Source: Fomes fomentarius
Taxonomy: Eukaryota; Basidiomycota; Agaricomycetes; Polyporales; Polyporaceae
Assembly (NCBI GenBank): GCA_022606135.1
Contig: JABYQN010000011.1
Coordinates: forward strand, 434,001-498,000
Length of the DNA: 64,000 nt
Direction of reading: 5' to 3'
Below the pieces are notes generated by a model. It was not told the DNA's origin and ran no database searches. It saw only the letters and a program-made list of their open reading frames with translations. Each line of letters opens with the position of its first letter. Position 1 is the stretch's first letter. Below, piece by piece: positions 31,435-43,744 of this stretch. A program made the translations under genes and the position numbers.

Positions 31435-34400
31435 ATGTATGTCCACTGCTCTCCTATCGTGGCCACGCTGCTCACATCATCCACAGGTCATCCAATCTGT
31501 CTGGTGCCACGACCGCGTCGACGTCGACCTTCGTCACTGCGCTCGTGTTCAACTTGGCCGTCTTTGGCATCGAACTCGGTATTTTCACCCTCGTTCGTCC
31601 TTTCTTCCCCGCAATCTACCAACCACGAACATATATACCCCCCAAGAGGTGAGTTCCCTTCCTTTCACTGGTTCCCGAGCTGCGGCGTGCGTCGTGCGCA
31701 GGCATGGATACCCAAGATGGCAGCGTCGGACATCTACATGTGTTGGAGGGCGAGAGACTAGTTGCATCCCCGTTTGCAAACGCTTTCCGTTGGACTGTTG
31801 CGCCAGTCACGTTGGAGATGGCAAGCACCAGCGCACTCCGTTCCCCTCGTGGCTCTGTCGCGCGGGTCCAACCTACGCTTCTCTTGCTTTAGGGGAGGCG
31901 CGTATGCCCGTCGACGGGTACGCGCATAAGCTCATCCCACTGCACATGCTTACTCGTACGTCACTGCACGTCTGTGCGGAAACACCATCACGTCGGGCAA
32001 CGAATTCACCGAGTGCATATTGCGTGCGACCATGTGCTATCATCCACTCGATACTTATATTCCGTTACAGTCATCGCGCGGTCGAGCTCGCAAAGAATAT
32101 CCTATCATGGCCCCTCGCCGTCTTCACCGCCGACTACAGGGAGATTCGGACGCAGAATGGCATGGATGCGTATTTCTTCGTCCGATTTCTCCGCATGATG
32201 GTCCGGGTACTCTTGCCTATCTGGCTCCTCTCTTGGATTGTCCTCCTCCCCGTCACATCCGTTGGCACCTCCGTTCCAGGCCACTCTGGCTTGGACCGCT
32301 TCATCCTTGGTAACGTCGCACCTGACCAATCAGCTCGCTATGCCGCCCATCTCGTCCTCGCTTGGGTCTTCACTTTCTGGATCTACTGGAACATCCGCTA
32401 TGAGATGAAGCACTTCGTCACTACCCGCCAGCGATGGCTCATCGAGCCCAAAAACGCGTCGTCTGCTCAGGCTAGCACCGTCCTCATCACTGGTGTGCCG
32501 CGTCGCTACCTCACTGAGTCCGCTATATCCAATCTCTTTTCCCACCTTCCCGGTGGCGTCGCTAAGGTTTGGCTCAACCGCGACCTGAAGGAGATGCCCG
32601 AGCTGTACGAGCGTCGCCAGAACGCTGCGAAGAAGCTTGAGTCGGCGGAGACAGCTCTGATCAACACGGCTGTCAAGTTGCACAACAAGAAGCTCAAGGC
32701 GGAGGCCAAGCGCGACAAGCGCGTCTCTGTCCAGACGCAGAATACCGACGGTCGCCCACTGACAGATCCCAGCATTGTTGATGTCGAGCAGGGTGACGTC
32801 TCGCTCGCTGAGAAGCTTGTGCCCCGTAACAAGCGCCCTACGCACCGTCTTCCGCCTGTCGGCTTCTTGCCCTTCGGCCTTCCGCTCATAGGTAAGAAGG
32901 TCGATTCGATAGACTGGGCGCGGCAGGAACTCGCAGAGACGAACGGCGCACTCAAGATGGCCCGACGCACCCTCGCGCGCGACGTCGCTGTGTCGTCGAG
33001 CCTCCCTCCACCTGAAACAAACCATCCCGACGCGATGCGCGCGGACCCGCTTTCATCGCAGACCTACCCTCCGCTCAACTCCGCGTTCGTCCTCTTCAAC
33101 CAGCAAATTGCTGCGCACATGGCTTCGCAGGTCCTCACGCACCACATGCCCTACCGAATGCAGCCGCAGGGTGTTGGTGTCGCGCCTGACGATGTAATCT
33201 GGAGTAACCTCAACATGAATCCATACGAGGCGCGCGTCCGTACCGCGATCAGCTGGTGTATTACCATAGGTCTTATTATTGTTTGGGCTATCCCAGGTGC
33301 GTATCTTACAGTGTCATAAGCAACCTTTGTTATTGGCTCATATATGTTCATGCAGTGGCGTTTATCGGTGTGGTGTCCAACGTGCACTCGCTTTGCGCGA
33401 CGTATAGCTGGCTCGCCTGGCTGTGCGACCTTCCCTCTGTCATCGTCGGCATCATCTCTGGTATCTTGCCACCAGCTTTGCTTGCGATCCTCATGATGCT
33501 ACTTCCGATCGTCTTACGCCTCCTTGCGCGTTTCGAGGGCATGCCCCAGCGTACGCTCATTGAGCTCAGCCTGATGCAGCGCTACTTCATCTTCCAGGTT
33601 ATCGTAAGTGCTTTGTTTGCCTTCGCGCGACTGTGAACTCTGTTGTGCTCACAATTATGTTTACGCAGCATTCGTTCCTGATTGTGACCCTCTCTTCCGG
33701 TATCATCGCCGCTCTGCCCGACCTTGCGAAGGATCCCAGTTCCATCCCCTCGCTGCTGGCGCAGAACCTGCCTAAGGCTTCCACGTTCTTCCTCACGTAC
33801 GTTGCGCCTCATCTTGTGTATTATATTGTGGATGAAGATTTACGCGGTGGTACAGGTACATCGTTTTACAGGGCCTATCCGGTACTGCGGCCGGGTTCCT
33901 CCAGGTCGTCCCACTGGTGCTATATTACGTCAAGTTGTTCATCCTTGGTTCGACCCCGCGCGCGGTGTATGGCATCAAGTACACGCTTCGCTCAGTGTCC
34001 TGGGGCACGCTCTTCCCGAGCATTACTTTGCTCGCCGTCATCAGTGAGTATATGCGCCTTCTAGAATAGTGCATAGTCTGACCCATTCTACTCCCCTTTC
34101 AGCGCTTTCGTATAGCATCATCTCGCCCATCATCAACGGTCTCTCGCTCGGGACGTTCTTCCTCTTCTATCATCTGTGGAAGTACCTCTTCCTCTGGCAG
34201 CTCGACGGTCAGGCGTCCGGTGAGACTGGCGGCCTGTTCTTTCCCAAGGCGATCCAGCACGTCTTTGTCGGCTTGTACCTCCAGCAGATTTGCTTGGCTG
34301 CGCTCTTCTTCCTTGCACGTGATCAGGACCTGAATGCGAGTGCGATTCCCGAGGGCGCGCTCATGGTCGTCCTCATCGCGTTCACGGCGTTCTTCCACCT

Positions 34401-34983
34401 CATCATCAACAACTCGTATGGCCCGCTCACGCATTACCTTCCGTTGACGCTCGCGGAGATGGCGCACGGGAAGAAGGATGGGAACGTGAACGCTGCAGCG
34501 CAGGAGCTCGACGATCAAGCGTCGGTGCATTCTATCAAGCCGGAGCAGGACAAGCAGGCTGCGGAGGCGACGGCCGCGGAAACGCGCGTTGTGCGCAAGC
34601 GGCCGAGCGTGCCCGGGTCGATCGACGAGTTCCCTGTCCCTGGGAAGCGTCCCGACCAACCAGATGCCGACCGCCTTTCCAACCGTTCATCTAATCGCGC
34701 CGCCGACGCCGACTTGGAAGCTGGCGTGGCGCCCAAGGAGCAAAGCGAGACATCGATTCGCGGCGTGGACGAGGATGTGGGACCGAAGGACTTCTACCAC
34801 CCGGCGAGCGTCGAGCCGCAGCCGGTCTTGTGGCTCCCGCGCGACTCGCTCGGCCTCGCTGATTCGGAGGAGAAGGCGTGCCGGGACGCGGGGTTGAGCG
34901 TGAGCACGAAGGATGCGGTTATGGATGGGAAGGGCCATGTGCAGATCTCGGGGCCGCCACCGGATGCTGCTATCAAGGAGTGA
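31435..34983 (+). CDS. CSC1/OSCA-type calcium-permeable channel (DUF221 family)
   Basis: Seven coding exons: 31435-31436, 31487-31648, 32071-33296, 33356-33603, 33669-33796, 33856-34043 and 34103-34983, giving 944 aa. The start codon is split: AT before a 50-bp intron, G after it. This gives MSSNLSGATT, then a first membrane span (VTALVFNLAVFGIELGIF) and PRTYIPPK. Exon 3 holds NGMDAYFFVRFLRMM, the RSN1_7TM-type cytosolic domain and VLITGVPRRYL. Later exons contain the family's hallmark membrane spans, including FLTYIVLQGLSGTAAGF, GSTPRAVYGIKY and NNSYGPL. The C-terminal ~180 residues are hydrophilic. Family members are plasma-membrane channels gated by osmotic or mechanical stress. The second intron is 422 bp, unusually long here. 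A naive reading from the genomic ATG at 31435 gives MYVHCSP, which is not the protein. Confidence 0.9.
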
Positions 34984-36138
34984 AAGTGCTAAACGTTGAG
35001 GGTGCGTTTCTCGGACACCGAATGTGATACCACGGAGGACGGCGGATGTCAGAGGGAGGAGTTTGTTGTATGAGGTTTTACTTGTTGCTTAGTATGAGAT
35101 TGTTTGCACTGTTATACATCTTTATATATCTACCTATACAAGGTCGGACACGGCGTGCGCCTAGACCTGGAGGACCGATCCTGATACCACCTCCGGCCAA
35201 CCATCTAGTGATATAGGCTTGATGGATGACCAACGGTGGAGGAGCTGGCGGCATACTGTTTACTTGGTCCAGGCTACGTTTGTGCGTGTTGATAGTCTCA
35301 ATAACAAAACTACCTTGATGTCACTGGAGGTCGGATTGAACGACCAAGCAAAATATGCAGGGGATTCCGACGTGGCGATATTCAAATTGATCGGACCTCC
35401 AACATCACGTCTATCCCGCCTGTCGTTAGGCCTGCAGTAGGCCCGCCCCAATGTCTACCTAGGGGAGACTACTCCAACATCACTCCTAACGCGATCACTG
35501 CTCATCTGCCACCTCTCGCTGCTGGCTACTAGTCGGGGTGATCAAGCTTCTATAGGTTCCTAGCCGACATCCTCGCCAATACCAGACAGGCTCCCGAGGG
35601 GTTATCCTTTCAAGTTCGGCATCCTACTACTTGCCGGTACTACCCTTGGGGCTGGCGCTGCTTCGGCGGTGCGCCGAACAAAGAGTGTTGCTAGTATCGG
35701 TATGTGCCTATTACTACTACTTATACTACTTAGCCGTTATGCTTAGTGGTGTGTCACGGTTCCCTTATGGCCTATAGGGCTTCGTGGCACGCGGCCCTAC
35801 TAGTAGGCCTATCCCAGTCACTACAAATCTCCGCGCAAATACCCAGTGACTCGTGTTTTGCGCCTGACCGAAGATCTCTACGGCAGCATCTCTAGTGCCA
35901 TTAGACCCATGACAATGACATACTTATTGTGTGAGAGCACCCAGCGCTGACAGCCATCACGAGCTTCATATCAATAGGGCTATCAACAATTTGACATTCC
36001 GCTCACGATTGCACGTCAAGTCCCTGCGACCTGAGGGATGGAAGTCCAGCATTTTCATGGTCCGACTCTGCCTGTGTCTCTTCCCAGGGGGCTTATCGAT
36101 ATACCACTGCTATAGCGTCTCAAACCGAGTCAACCAAC
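34984..36138. other. Spacer of about 1.15 kb with short repeats
   Basis: No gene is seen. Around 35700-35830 there are short simple repeats (TTACTACTACTTATACTACTTA) and local inverted motifs (TAGTAGGCCTAT), which hint at an old, unrecognisable transposon fragment. The last 100 bp are the presumed HET gene promoter. Confidence 0.5.
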
Positions 36139-38172
36139 ATGGCCGGACAACTCTGCAATCTCTGTCTCGAGTTCACCAACGATCTCATTCGCTTCGACTT
36201 CAAGCGACAAGACGCGTACTTCGGCCGATGGTCCACTGAACATGAAGGCGTCATGAAAGGCTCCTGGGGCCCTGGCTTCCACCACCACGAGACTCTCGAC
36301 GCTTTGACTGCCAGTGCCCTCTCGTGCCCCCTTTGCAGTCTTATTCTCGAGGTTGTCGCGATCCTTCCTGACGCCTACTGGCAAGGCTGGCTCGGCCTGT
36401 ACCCTTGGGCGTCGCGCCTCGGCGATCAGACCGGTGCATCCTTCATCACCGTCTTCAGCAAGAGCGTTACGTTCACCTACTGGGGCGGCTTCCTCGGCAA
36501 GATCCCTCCCCAGGTCCTGAACATCTGCTCGCAGCGGCCCTGGACGCGCGAGAGCAGCTTTCCACCCCACAGCCGTCAGAGCCACTTGGTCGGCGGCGCA
36601 CCAGGCGTGTTTCGATACGTCCCGTCCGCCGCCGACGACCCGGCCGCATTCGACACAGCACGCGCCTGGCTGCGGGAGTGCATTGACCATCATGGTGGCG
36701 AGTGCCGGCGGGGAGGCCGCCTCGATCCTCACATCCTCCCAGATATGCTCATCGATCTCGGCACCCATATGCATCCCACCTCCTCCACCCTGAGACTCTG
36801 CACTCCGAGTCTATCTTCGAACCCGAACACACCCCTCGCCTATGCCGCGCTCACTCACTGCTGGGGTGGCGAGGTTCCCGGTAAGACCGTCTTGGCGAAT
36901 GTTGATGCTCGCCGCGAGGCCATCGACGGCGCCGAGCTGCCTGCCAACTTCCTCGAGGCCATGCGCACAACGCGGGAGCTGGGTATCCGCTACCTTTGGA
37001 TCGACGCACTGTGCATCATCCAGGACTGCGATGAGCACTGGCGCGCCGAGGCCGCGAAAATGGCGGCCATATACTCCGGTGCTGCCGTTGTCGTGTCCGC
37101 GATGGACTCCGCATCTAGCACTGCCGGGATTCTGAAGCCGAACCGCGTCGCCTCAGTCCGCTTGGACGGGACGCACGTCGTCCAGAAGAACCTCCCTTTG
37201 TTCCAGCAGGAGGTCGCGTCCTGCCCGCTCAATCGCCGCGGTTGGTGCATGCAAGAGCGGCTCCTCGCTCCCGCCATCCTGCACTACGGCAAGCACCAGC
37301 TCTACTGGGAATGCCGCGCGTATCATGCGTACGAGGACGGCCGGCTGAGCGTGCAGGGCGGCACGCTCGACGGCGCGACCGGCAAGTTCATCACGCTGCG
37401 ACAGCACATCCTGCTCCCTCCCACCGACGGCTGGCGGACCTGGTACCGTCTCGTCGAGGAGTACTCCAGCCGAGCCTTGACGCGCCCGTCGGACAAACTT
37501 CCCGCGCTGGCCGGTGCGGCTGCGATCTTCCGCAAGGCGCACGGCCGATCGGAGGGCACGTACGTCGCCGGGCTGTGGAAGGAGGACATCGTCCAGGGCC
37601 TGGTCTGGGCCGCCCACTACCACCACTTCCCCTCGCGCAAGGTGCCCGGGTTCAACCTCAATGACGCCTGTGCGGTCCTCACGAGACCTGCGCCGCGCCG
37701 GGCGCCGAGTTGGAGCTGGGCCTCCGTTGACGGGGCGGTCATCTTCGGGTGGACGGTGCCCCAGTCGTTCTGCGACTTCGAGGTTGTGGACATCCAGATG
37801 AGTGCGGGCTTGGACGACTATGTCGAGACTGCGCAGTCGGGGAGTCTCGTGCTTCGCGCGAAGGTTTCCGAGGCGCGGTATGTGCCCGTCGACGACTCCC
37901 GAGACGGCGGTGCCTTGCTGTTTGGGGTGGGTGGTGAGAGTGAGACCCGGCTGACGACTTGTGTGATGGACGTTGACCGGAAACGTGCTCGGGCTTGCTG
38001 GGTTATGAGCATTACGCCACCGAGTGGAACATGGATGTTGCTAGTGCTTGACAAGCAGACGAGTGGATGCTTTGAGAGAATTGGGTTGTGTATATCATCG
38101 TATCATGGCCAAACAAGTGAACATTCGGCCTTGAGTGAGGGATTTGTAAGACGGGATATTGTACTGGTTTGA
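36139..38172 (+). CDS. HET-domain (heterokaryon incompatibility-type) protein
   Basis: A single uninterrupted exon of 677 codons. The HET domain is clear: AYAALTHCWGG (~residue 234), RYLWIDALCIIQD (~291) and RRGWCMQERLLAPAILHYG (~359), in the right order and spacing. The N-terminus has a C-x2-C pair (LCNLCLEF) and a further CPLCSLI, a cysteine-containing lead often seen in these proteins. HET proteins mediate non-self recognition and programmed cell death when incompatible hyphae fuse, but most family members in basidiomycetes have unknown roles. Being intron-free among intron-rich neighbours is usual for this family. No partner such as a NACHT or patatin gene lies next to it. Confidence 0.9.
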   Translation: MAGQLCNLCLEFTNDLIRFDFKRQDAYFGRWSTEHEGVMKGSWGPGFHHHETLDALTASALSCPLCSLILEVVAILPDAYWQGWLGLYPWASRLGDQTGASFITVFSKSVTFTYWGGFLGKIPPQVLNICSQRPWTRESSFPPHSRQSHLVGGAPGVFRYVPSAADDPAAFDTARAWLRECIDHHGGECRRGGRLDPHILPDMLIDLGTHMHPTSSTLRLCTPSLSSNPNTPLAYAALTHCWGGEVPGKTVLANVDARREAIDGAELPANFLEAMRTTRELGIRYLWIDALCIIQDCDEHWRAEAAKMAAIYSGAAVVVSAMDSASSTAGILKPNRVASVRLDGTHVVQKNLPLFQQEVASCPLNRRGWCMQERLLAPAILHYGKHQLYWECRAYHAYEDGRLSVQGGTLDGATGKFITLRQHILLPPTDGWRTWYRLVEEYSSRALTRPSDKLPALAGAAAIFRKAHGRSEGTYVAGLWKEDIVQGLVWAAHYHHFPSRKVPGFNLNDACAVLTRPAPRRAPSWSWASVDGAVIFGWTVPQSFCDFEVVDIQMSAGLDDYVETAQSGSLVLRAKVSEARYVPVDDSRDGGALLFGVGGESETRLTTCVMDVDRKRARACWVMSITPPSGTWMLLVLDKQTSGCFERIGLCISSYHGQTSEHSALSEGFVRRDIVLV

Positions 38173-38414
38173 ATGATCTATAACCACGCTACATGGAACT
38201 TGGTTTTTGTGAACGGGTGCGCTTCATTTTCCACCTACATCCAACATGATGTAGGTTCACAATCAGATGGTGAAGAAGGGTCGACGTAAGTATGTATATG
38301 CTCTCATAATTCCCAATGATCCCCATAATCACAATAGATCTTCCATTGACAACTGTCCTCGCAGCCATCAGCTTCATGTATATCATCACAGGATGCAACA
38401 AGTGAAGATACGCA

Positions 38415-39789
38415 CTATTCTATCGTGGTGCGCAGGATCCCTCGCGCATCATTCGCTCGAAGACCACGTCTGACCAGCTCCTGCAGCGAATCGCTGACGA
38501 GGTCAGATCGCTCATGTGCCGCCTCCACAAAGAGAAAGACGACGTCGAGTTTCCTCAACGCTGAGAACACGCCGATGACCTCGTCTAGCCGTCTCCAGTC
38601 GATGGATTCCTCACTCAATGGATGGACAGGGACGTCCTTGAGCCCCTCGACTACCAGGAGTTTGATCGTGATACTGTGCAGAGGCTCGACGCACGCGGTG
38701 GAGAGAATGTCTGCGAACAGGCGCGAGGAGTGCCATGCATAGGAATACTTCCTGGTGCAGTGCTCGATGCATAACATGAGCTGCAAGTCTTCTAGCATGG
38801 GGGATGAGGCCAACGACACGTTAGCTTCGACCTCTTGGAGAGCTGGCACAATAGTGGAACAGCGAATACGATCGTGAGATATATGTCCGGCAAGAGGGCG
38901 ACGGAAGAGGCGCACTGATAGTCCGGTCGTGCACTAAGAGGTGCCTGAAGTTGAGCGTGAGAGTCCTCAGGTCCATACCGATCTCCCTGATCAACGCGCC
39001 ACTTGCACAGACATCCGCCCAGCAGTTCCCACAACGTAGTGACAGGGAGCTGGGGCCAGGTCGCGTTGCGATCACCTCTCTGAGCATCGTCGCTGCGTTC
39101 GTCCACCAGTGATGGGTGAGATAGATATCCATCGAGCCCACTTGTACGTGTCGAGGGGGATGCCAGCCAAGGGGGACAGTGACGTGGTTGAACTCTGGCA
39201 TGAACTCCACGGCCAATTCCAAGGAGAGGTGGCCGACGTGCTCGAAGAGGCAGAGGATGTCCTCGACGCTGTGCCGCAGGCTACCGAACTTACTACGGCA
39301 TTCAAGGACGTGCAGCTCATCCAGTGAGAACGCTGTGGGGACCGCATTGTGGCTGGGGGGGATGTCATCAATGGCTGAGTCGGAGCGAGTGGCCATTGGC
39401 CTGACTATTTCCAGTCCTCGAAGCCGTAGAATGCGCAGTCCAGGGAGACGGGAGAGAAGCGCAGGGAGATACCCGATGTCGGTCTCAGATCTCCCCCTTG
39501 TGATGAGGAAGAGATCGTGTATGTATTGTGCAACACGGACGTGTCCTGTCACGAAGGCGAGAAAGTCGCTGTATGTTCTACCTTGGGCCGTGTCGATGAC
39601 ATAGAGCTTGTGGAAGAGATGGGTGCGAGCTGGATGAAGCCAAGCTTGGCAAACCAGAGCACAATTTGCGATCGTACCTCTATCGGCCGAAAGAGTGTCG
39701 ATGATACAATATAACAGGTCCATGGGAAGCGAGGCAAGTGACGAATCGGAAGGAGCGTGAAACGTTGGTCTGACGGTATCCGTGGGCAT
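38415..39789 (-). CDS. F-box protein (third F-box locus)
   Basis: Exons 39789-38916 and 38842-38415 give 433 aa. The N-terminal F-box reads LASLPMDLLYCIIDTLS ... CALVCQAWLHPARTHLF, and a leucine-rich region follows. The intron of 73 bp (donor GTGCGC after ACTATCA, acceptor GTGCCAG) keeps frame and gives DRTI-T-LQEVEAN. The protein is the same length as the F-box protein at 28648 but clearly diverged, and its intron lies elsewhere. It is convergent with the HET gene. A role as a substrate adaptor of an SCF ubiquitin ligase is inferred from the domain only. Confidence 0.82.
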
Positions 39790-40295
39790 CCTTGTGGTCT
39801 TGTACGAAGTACTGGATCTGTGCTCCTCCTATTCTTCTGGAGCGGCGCAAGATCAGTCCCTCCACAGATCTGTGTGCTCTAGTAAAGTGAGTCCACACGC
39901 ACCGAAAATCCGATTGAAGTAATCGAGAGTGATGACCACTGGTAGAACACCTCAACTTCCAAGTCTGATGGACTGACTCCTGCTGCCTTGCACGCAAGTG
40001 TCGCTGTGTGTTCCTGTACTCACAGAACAATCACAGCAAGGCGGAAGGTTTGAGATCATAAATGCTACTATGTGATGCCACGAGGCTGACACGTTGCGGC
40101 GTGATGGAAGAAGAAAGCGCTGAGCGCTCGTGCATCTGTTAACCTCCTACTTGCCCCATACGTCGAAGTTTTCAATTGAAGTTCTAACAGACCTGGAAAA
40201 ATCGCTACAAAAGACGGACACTGTTCTTTGAGGCAACGCGCCAAATCGAGTCAATAGTACATGGCATACATCAACAACGGACCTGGCATTTCTAG
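39790..40295. other. Spacer before the right inverted arm
   Basis: Contains the presumed promoter of the F-box gene at 39789. No gene or RNA is recognised. Confidence 0.5.
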
Positions 40296-43200
40296 CTGTA
40301 CATGTAAGTCACGATTTGTGATGCATGAGGGATGACCACGGCGAGACATTTATAGAGACCAGATGTCAGGATCCAAAGACGAAAATAATGACTCTTCATA
40401 CACTGGGGAGTGATTGACGGATGAGTGCCACTGCTGTAGGCGAGCGTGGCGTGATTTGAAGATCAAATGGCTCGAATTGCCTATGTAGGGAATGTGTCAG
40501 CCAACGCGCGACGCTGCACAAACGAACACATCCTCACGCAACGGCGGAATGCAGCGTGACCTTGGGGTCGAGTATGATCGGACGGCCGTCCTCTCCGGTA
40601 GGCGGCTGGATATCGAACGCCAGGAGGACGGACGCGACTGTGAGGAAGATAGTATCGAGACTGAAATGTTGTCCGGGACAGATCCTAAGATGCCGCAGGG
40701 TGAGCGATATATCATGCGGCATGTATTGAGCAAGAGCCTCCGCATGTGTACCATACCTTCTTCCAAATCCGAACAGGAACTTGAACGGGTCTCTCAGACC
40801 GGGATCCAGCTTTCCTTCCTTCAAGAAACGCTCCGGCATGAAGCGTCCCGGATCGGGATATATAGCCGGGTCGCGCGACATTGCCCTGCCAAAAACAGTC
40901 TGTGAGGAGGATTCTTCACACCCACACGCGAAGTAGGATATGGGACGTGCCATGCGTTCGTGATCACAATCGAGCCACCCGGGATGAAGTAGCCATTGTG
41001 TTCGTCATCGTCCCGCGTCTTGTGTGCTACGCCAATGGGAGCGACGCAGTGCCAGCGGATACACTCCTTGATCAGTGCATTCGTGTATGGCAAGCTGTCA
41101 CGGTCCTCAAAGTCGGGCAATCGGTTGCAGCCTATCATTGCGTCTAGTTCCGCTTGCGCTTTGCGCTGAACGTCGGGGTATTGAGCCATCGCAACGAAGA
41201 ATGCTGTCAACATGATGCTACTCTGAAAGTCGCATAGTGTGAGCGGAGTGTGACAGCACTGTGATAGAAGAATGTAGTTTGATAATTACAGTGTCTATAC
41301 CCCCTGTTTTACCATGCATCCGTTAGGTCCCACCACAGAGATTGCATGACACTTAGATTGATTGAATATCTCACCGAAGTAGGCCATGCCCGTCGCATCT
41401 CTGAATAGTTCGTCTTGGTCGTCAGGAACACTTCCATGTTCAAGAACGGCAGTCTCAATGAGCGTGCTTGCCATAGAAGGCGACGCAACTCCATCTGCCT
41501 GAAAGCGGATTAGACAGTGACATAGAATGCCAAAGGATCAGGAGCGTACGACGGATTTAGACGCAGCATCATACGGTACGTTCCTGATGGCAGCAACATG
41601 CCTCTTCCATTGTGGTATCTCTCTCTTGAACGTGGCCCCGGGAAGCCAGGAGGGAAGAGATTGAAGAGCGGGTATGAGCTCGACAAGGTATCGACCAGGT
41701 AACAAGAGCTCATTGATGACGTAGGCCCCCTTATCGAGGATCGCGACATACTCGTCGTTTTCATCCTTAACCTCATGGCCATATACGACATCCATAATTG
41801 TTCCACCGATGGCCCTGGGAGAAATTGTCAGTATACATGGACACGCGTATCTACTTAGTCCGTGCGCACCGTCGAGTGTCAGCCAGGAATGCATGCGGCC
41901 GGTCAAGTAGGTTCACCAGTAGCTTCCGCGACTCTCGGATGTGCGTCTGATAGTACTGCGGAAGTGCGGCTGGAGCGAAGAATTGGTGGAATATGCGCCT
42001 TCGCTCCCGCCAGCGTGGGGTGTATCCTTGTAAAGCGAACAGCCATGACATGTCTACCCTAGGCAGAAAGTCAGATACGAGTAATAGAGCCCATCAGGGA
42101 TTAAGGCCTGACGATAACGCACAAATCCGCCATGACGAGCCCCGGCCGCTCAGACGTGTTGATGGAGCGACCGTCCAAGAGCGCAACGGCAGCGTCGTAG
42201 GATCCGATGACGATCATCGGTCGCCCAAAGGTGTTCATGTACACGAGGTCTCCTGGGACAGCCTTCATCAGATCTCGCAAAGGAGAAAGTCGCAGGCGGA
42301 TTGTGCTCACCGTACTTCTCGCTCAGACTATGCAGCCGGCGGGCTACGTCGGTCTGCGGCATGTCGAGGAGATTGCCCACGATTGGGAGCCCTCTGGGAC
42401 CAGGAGGGAGAGGGAGGGTCGAACGACGGGAAAGCTTCCGCATCCATATGTAGACGAACAGAGCGAGCGAGAGCAGATACGGGATCGTAGGATAGAGAGA
42501 CATTGCTGCAAATGCGGGGAGTGTTGGTACATTGACTGACTCTCGCATACACCCCGCTATAAGCTGCTTCCTGGCGCTGACTGATTTCAGTTCAACACTG
42601 CGCGTCGCGCGACTCACATGTGTACCTGTAATTGTTCATTGTTATCATAGCGGCGGCAAGGATCAGTCGCTCACGTCGTGATGAGAATGGTATGAGAAGT
42701 ATACGGTCCATAACTTTCCCGAGAATGTCAACCGTCAGTCAAATTCTGTGCTTGCGGAGAGGAATGAGTCTCTATCTAAACCGCACTGGATGCAGAGTAT
42801 TGCGATGCACCTCCAGACCGACGAGCGCTTCCCGGACGACGGTCAGATCTTCGAAGTTCAGAAGTCGACCACGGGTGGTCCAGGGCGGTGTGCCTGGTTG
42901 CACGAGGACGCCACCTATCCCGGAGAGCGTTCACTGCTCCGGGATGGCTTTGTCCACATTCGCAAGCGCGATCGCTAGCTTTCGGACATGAGCAGACCAT
43001 TAGCGGAGCGTACGCATGCGCAGCATCAATAACTCAAACCTCATCTCGACACAAACCTGGGTTCTTTGCAAGAAAACGTCCATCGTAAGATGGCAGGGCC
43101 GATGGTCTGGCAAGTGAGTTGTCCGGTGCTCACCGGTGCGGAGTTCAAGTGGGTTGCAACGCACTGATTGAGCGAAGATATTACCACAAGGCGGAGGCGT

Positions 43201-43520
43201 ACAGCTGCGAGGCTTCGGATCGTTCGAGTGTACACAGTCTATGGCTCCCAGTAAGTCATAGTGTTGTGACAGAAGGATGGCAGGTGTGTGCCGCTACAAC
43301 GTTGTAGTATTACGTTTGGCGCCAAGGCTGCACTGACCGCCGGTGCAATTTTGTCAGAACGCGCATTGAGTTGAACCGCTCCTTTGTAGTTCCGGCCGTG
43401 CAGGAAACGGAGGAGATACTGCGCGCGATTGTTAAGGTTCTAGTTCCTTGTTCCTCCCCCTCGCGTCCATAGCCTCGCAGTGGCACTGTGGCAGTGTTCC
43501 TTCCATGCATCGACATCATC
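40296..43520 (-). repeat. Inverted segmental duplication, right arm
   Basis: Reverse-complement partner of 18660-21842. The non-coding part upstream of the P450 (about 42550-43520) also matches, for instance the GACGACGGTCAGAT...TTCGAAGTTC segment at 42836, which pairs with 19230-19265. Confidence 0.88.
40396..42548 (-). CDS. Cytochrome P450, right copy of an inverted pair
   Basis: Ten exons: 42548-42311, 42252-42123, 42058-41870, 41814-41550, 41498-41375, 41303-41290, 41222-40951, 40885-40757, 40684-40538 and 40480-40396, giving 530 aa. The architecture equals the copy at 19507: anchor LLSLALFVYIWM, hinge LPLPPGPRGLPIVGN, C-helix WRERRR, I-helix GGIDTSS with the 14-nt exon, ECIR, and the heme loop FGFGRRICPGQHF. 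The start at 42548 (MRESVNVPTL) is better placed than in the left copy, giving a normal N-terminus. Exon 5 is six bases shorter than in the left copy, in frame. Exon 7 again ends in GC. All frames are open, so both copies look functional. The enzyme should be an ER-bound monooxygenase served by the P450 reductase; the substrate is unknown. Confidence 0.9.
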
Positions 43521-43744
43521 CTACTCAACAGTCACGGAAAACTTACGGAGTGTACAATTGCTGTGTCTGGCCGTAATCGAGTCACGGTAGTAAGAGCTTT
43601 GAAAACAAGCAGGAGGAGAAATTCACTAGGTCCAGTCTAAGCTTCAGTGGTTCCGAGTACACTGACTCCACTCACGCGCGTCAACAGACTTGCCGAAAGT
43701 AGACGCTGCTGCACATAACTCTTGAACAAATTTAATTCTATCAC
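43521..43744. other. Short spacer between inverted arm and tRNA
   Basis: No gene is seen. It joins the end of the right inverted arm to the initiator tRNA. Confidence 0.5.

Noticed and set aside
31262..33319. A 685-codon open frame starting MQAHFASVTIDRAL
   Set aside because: Its first ~270 residues read through the CSC1 leader and two introns in a frame unrelated to the channel; only the part after 32071 is coding.
36139..38172. HET gene as part of a larger immune-like cluster
   Set aside because: Neighbours are a channel and an F-box gene on separate promoters; no NACHT, patatin or amyloid-motif partner is visible.
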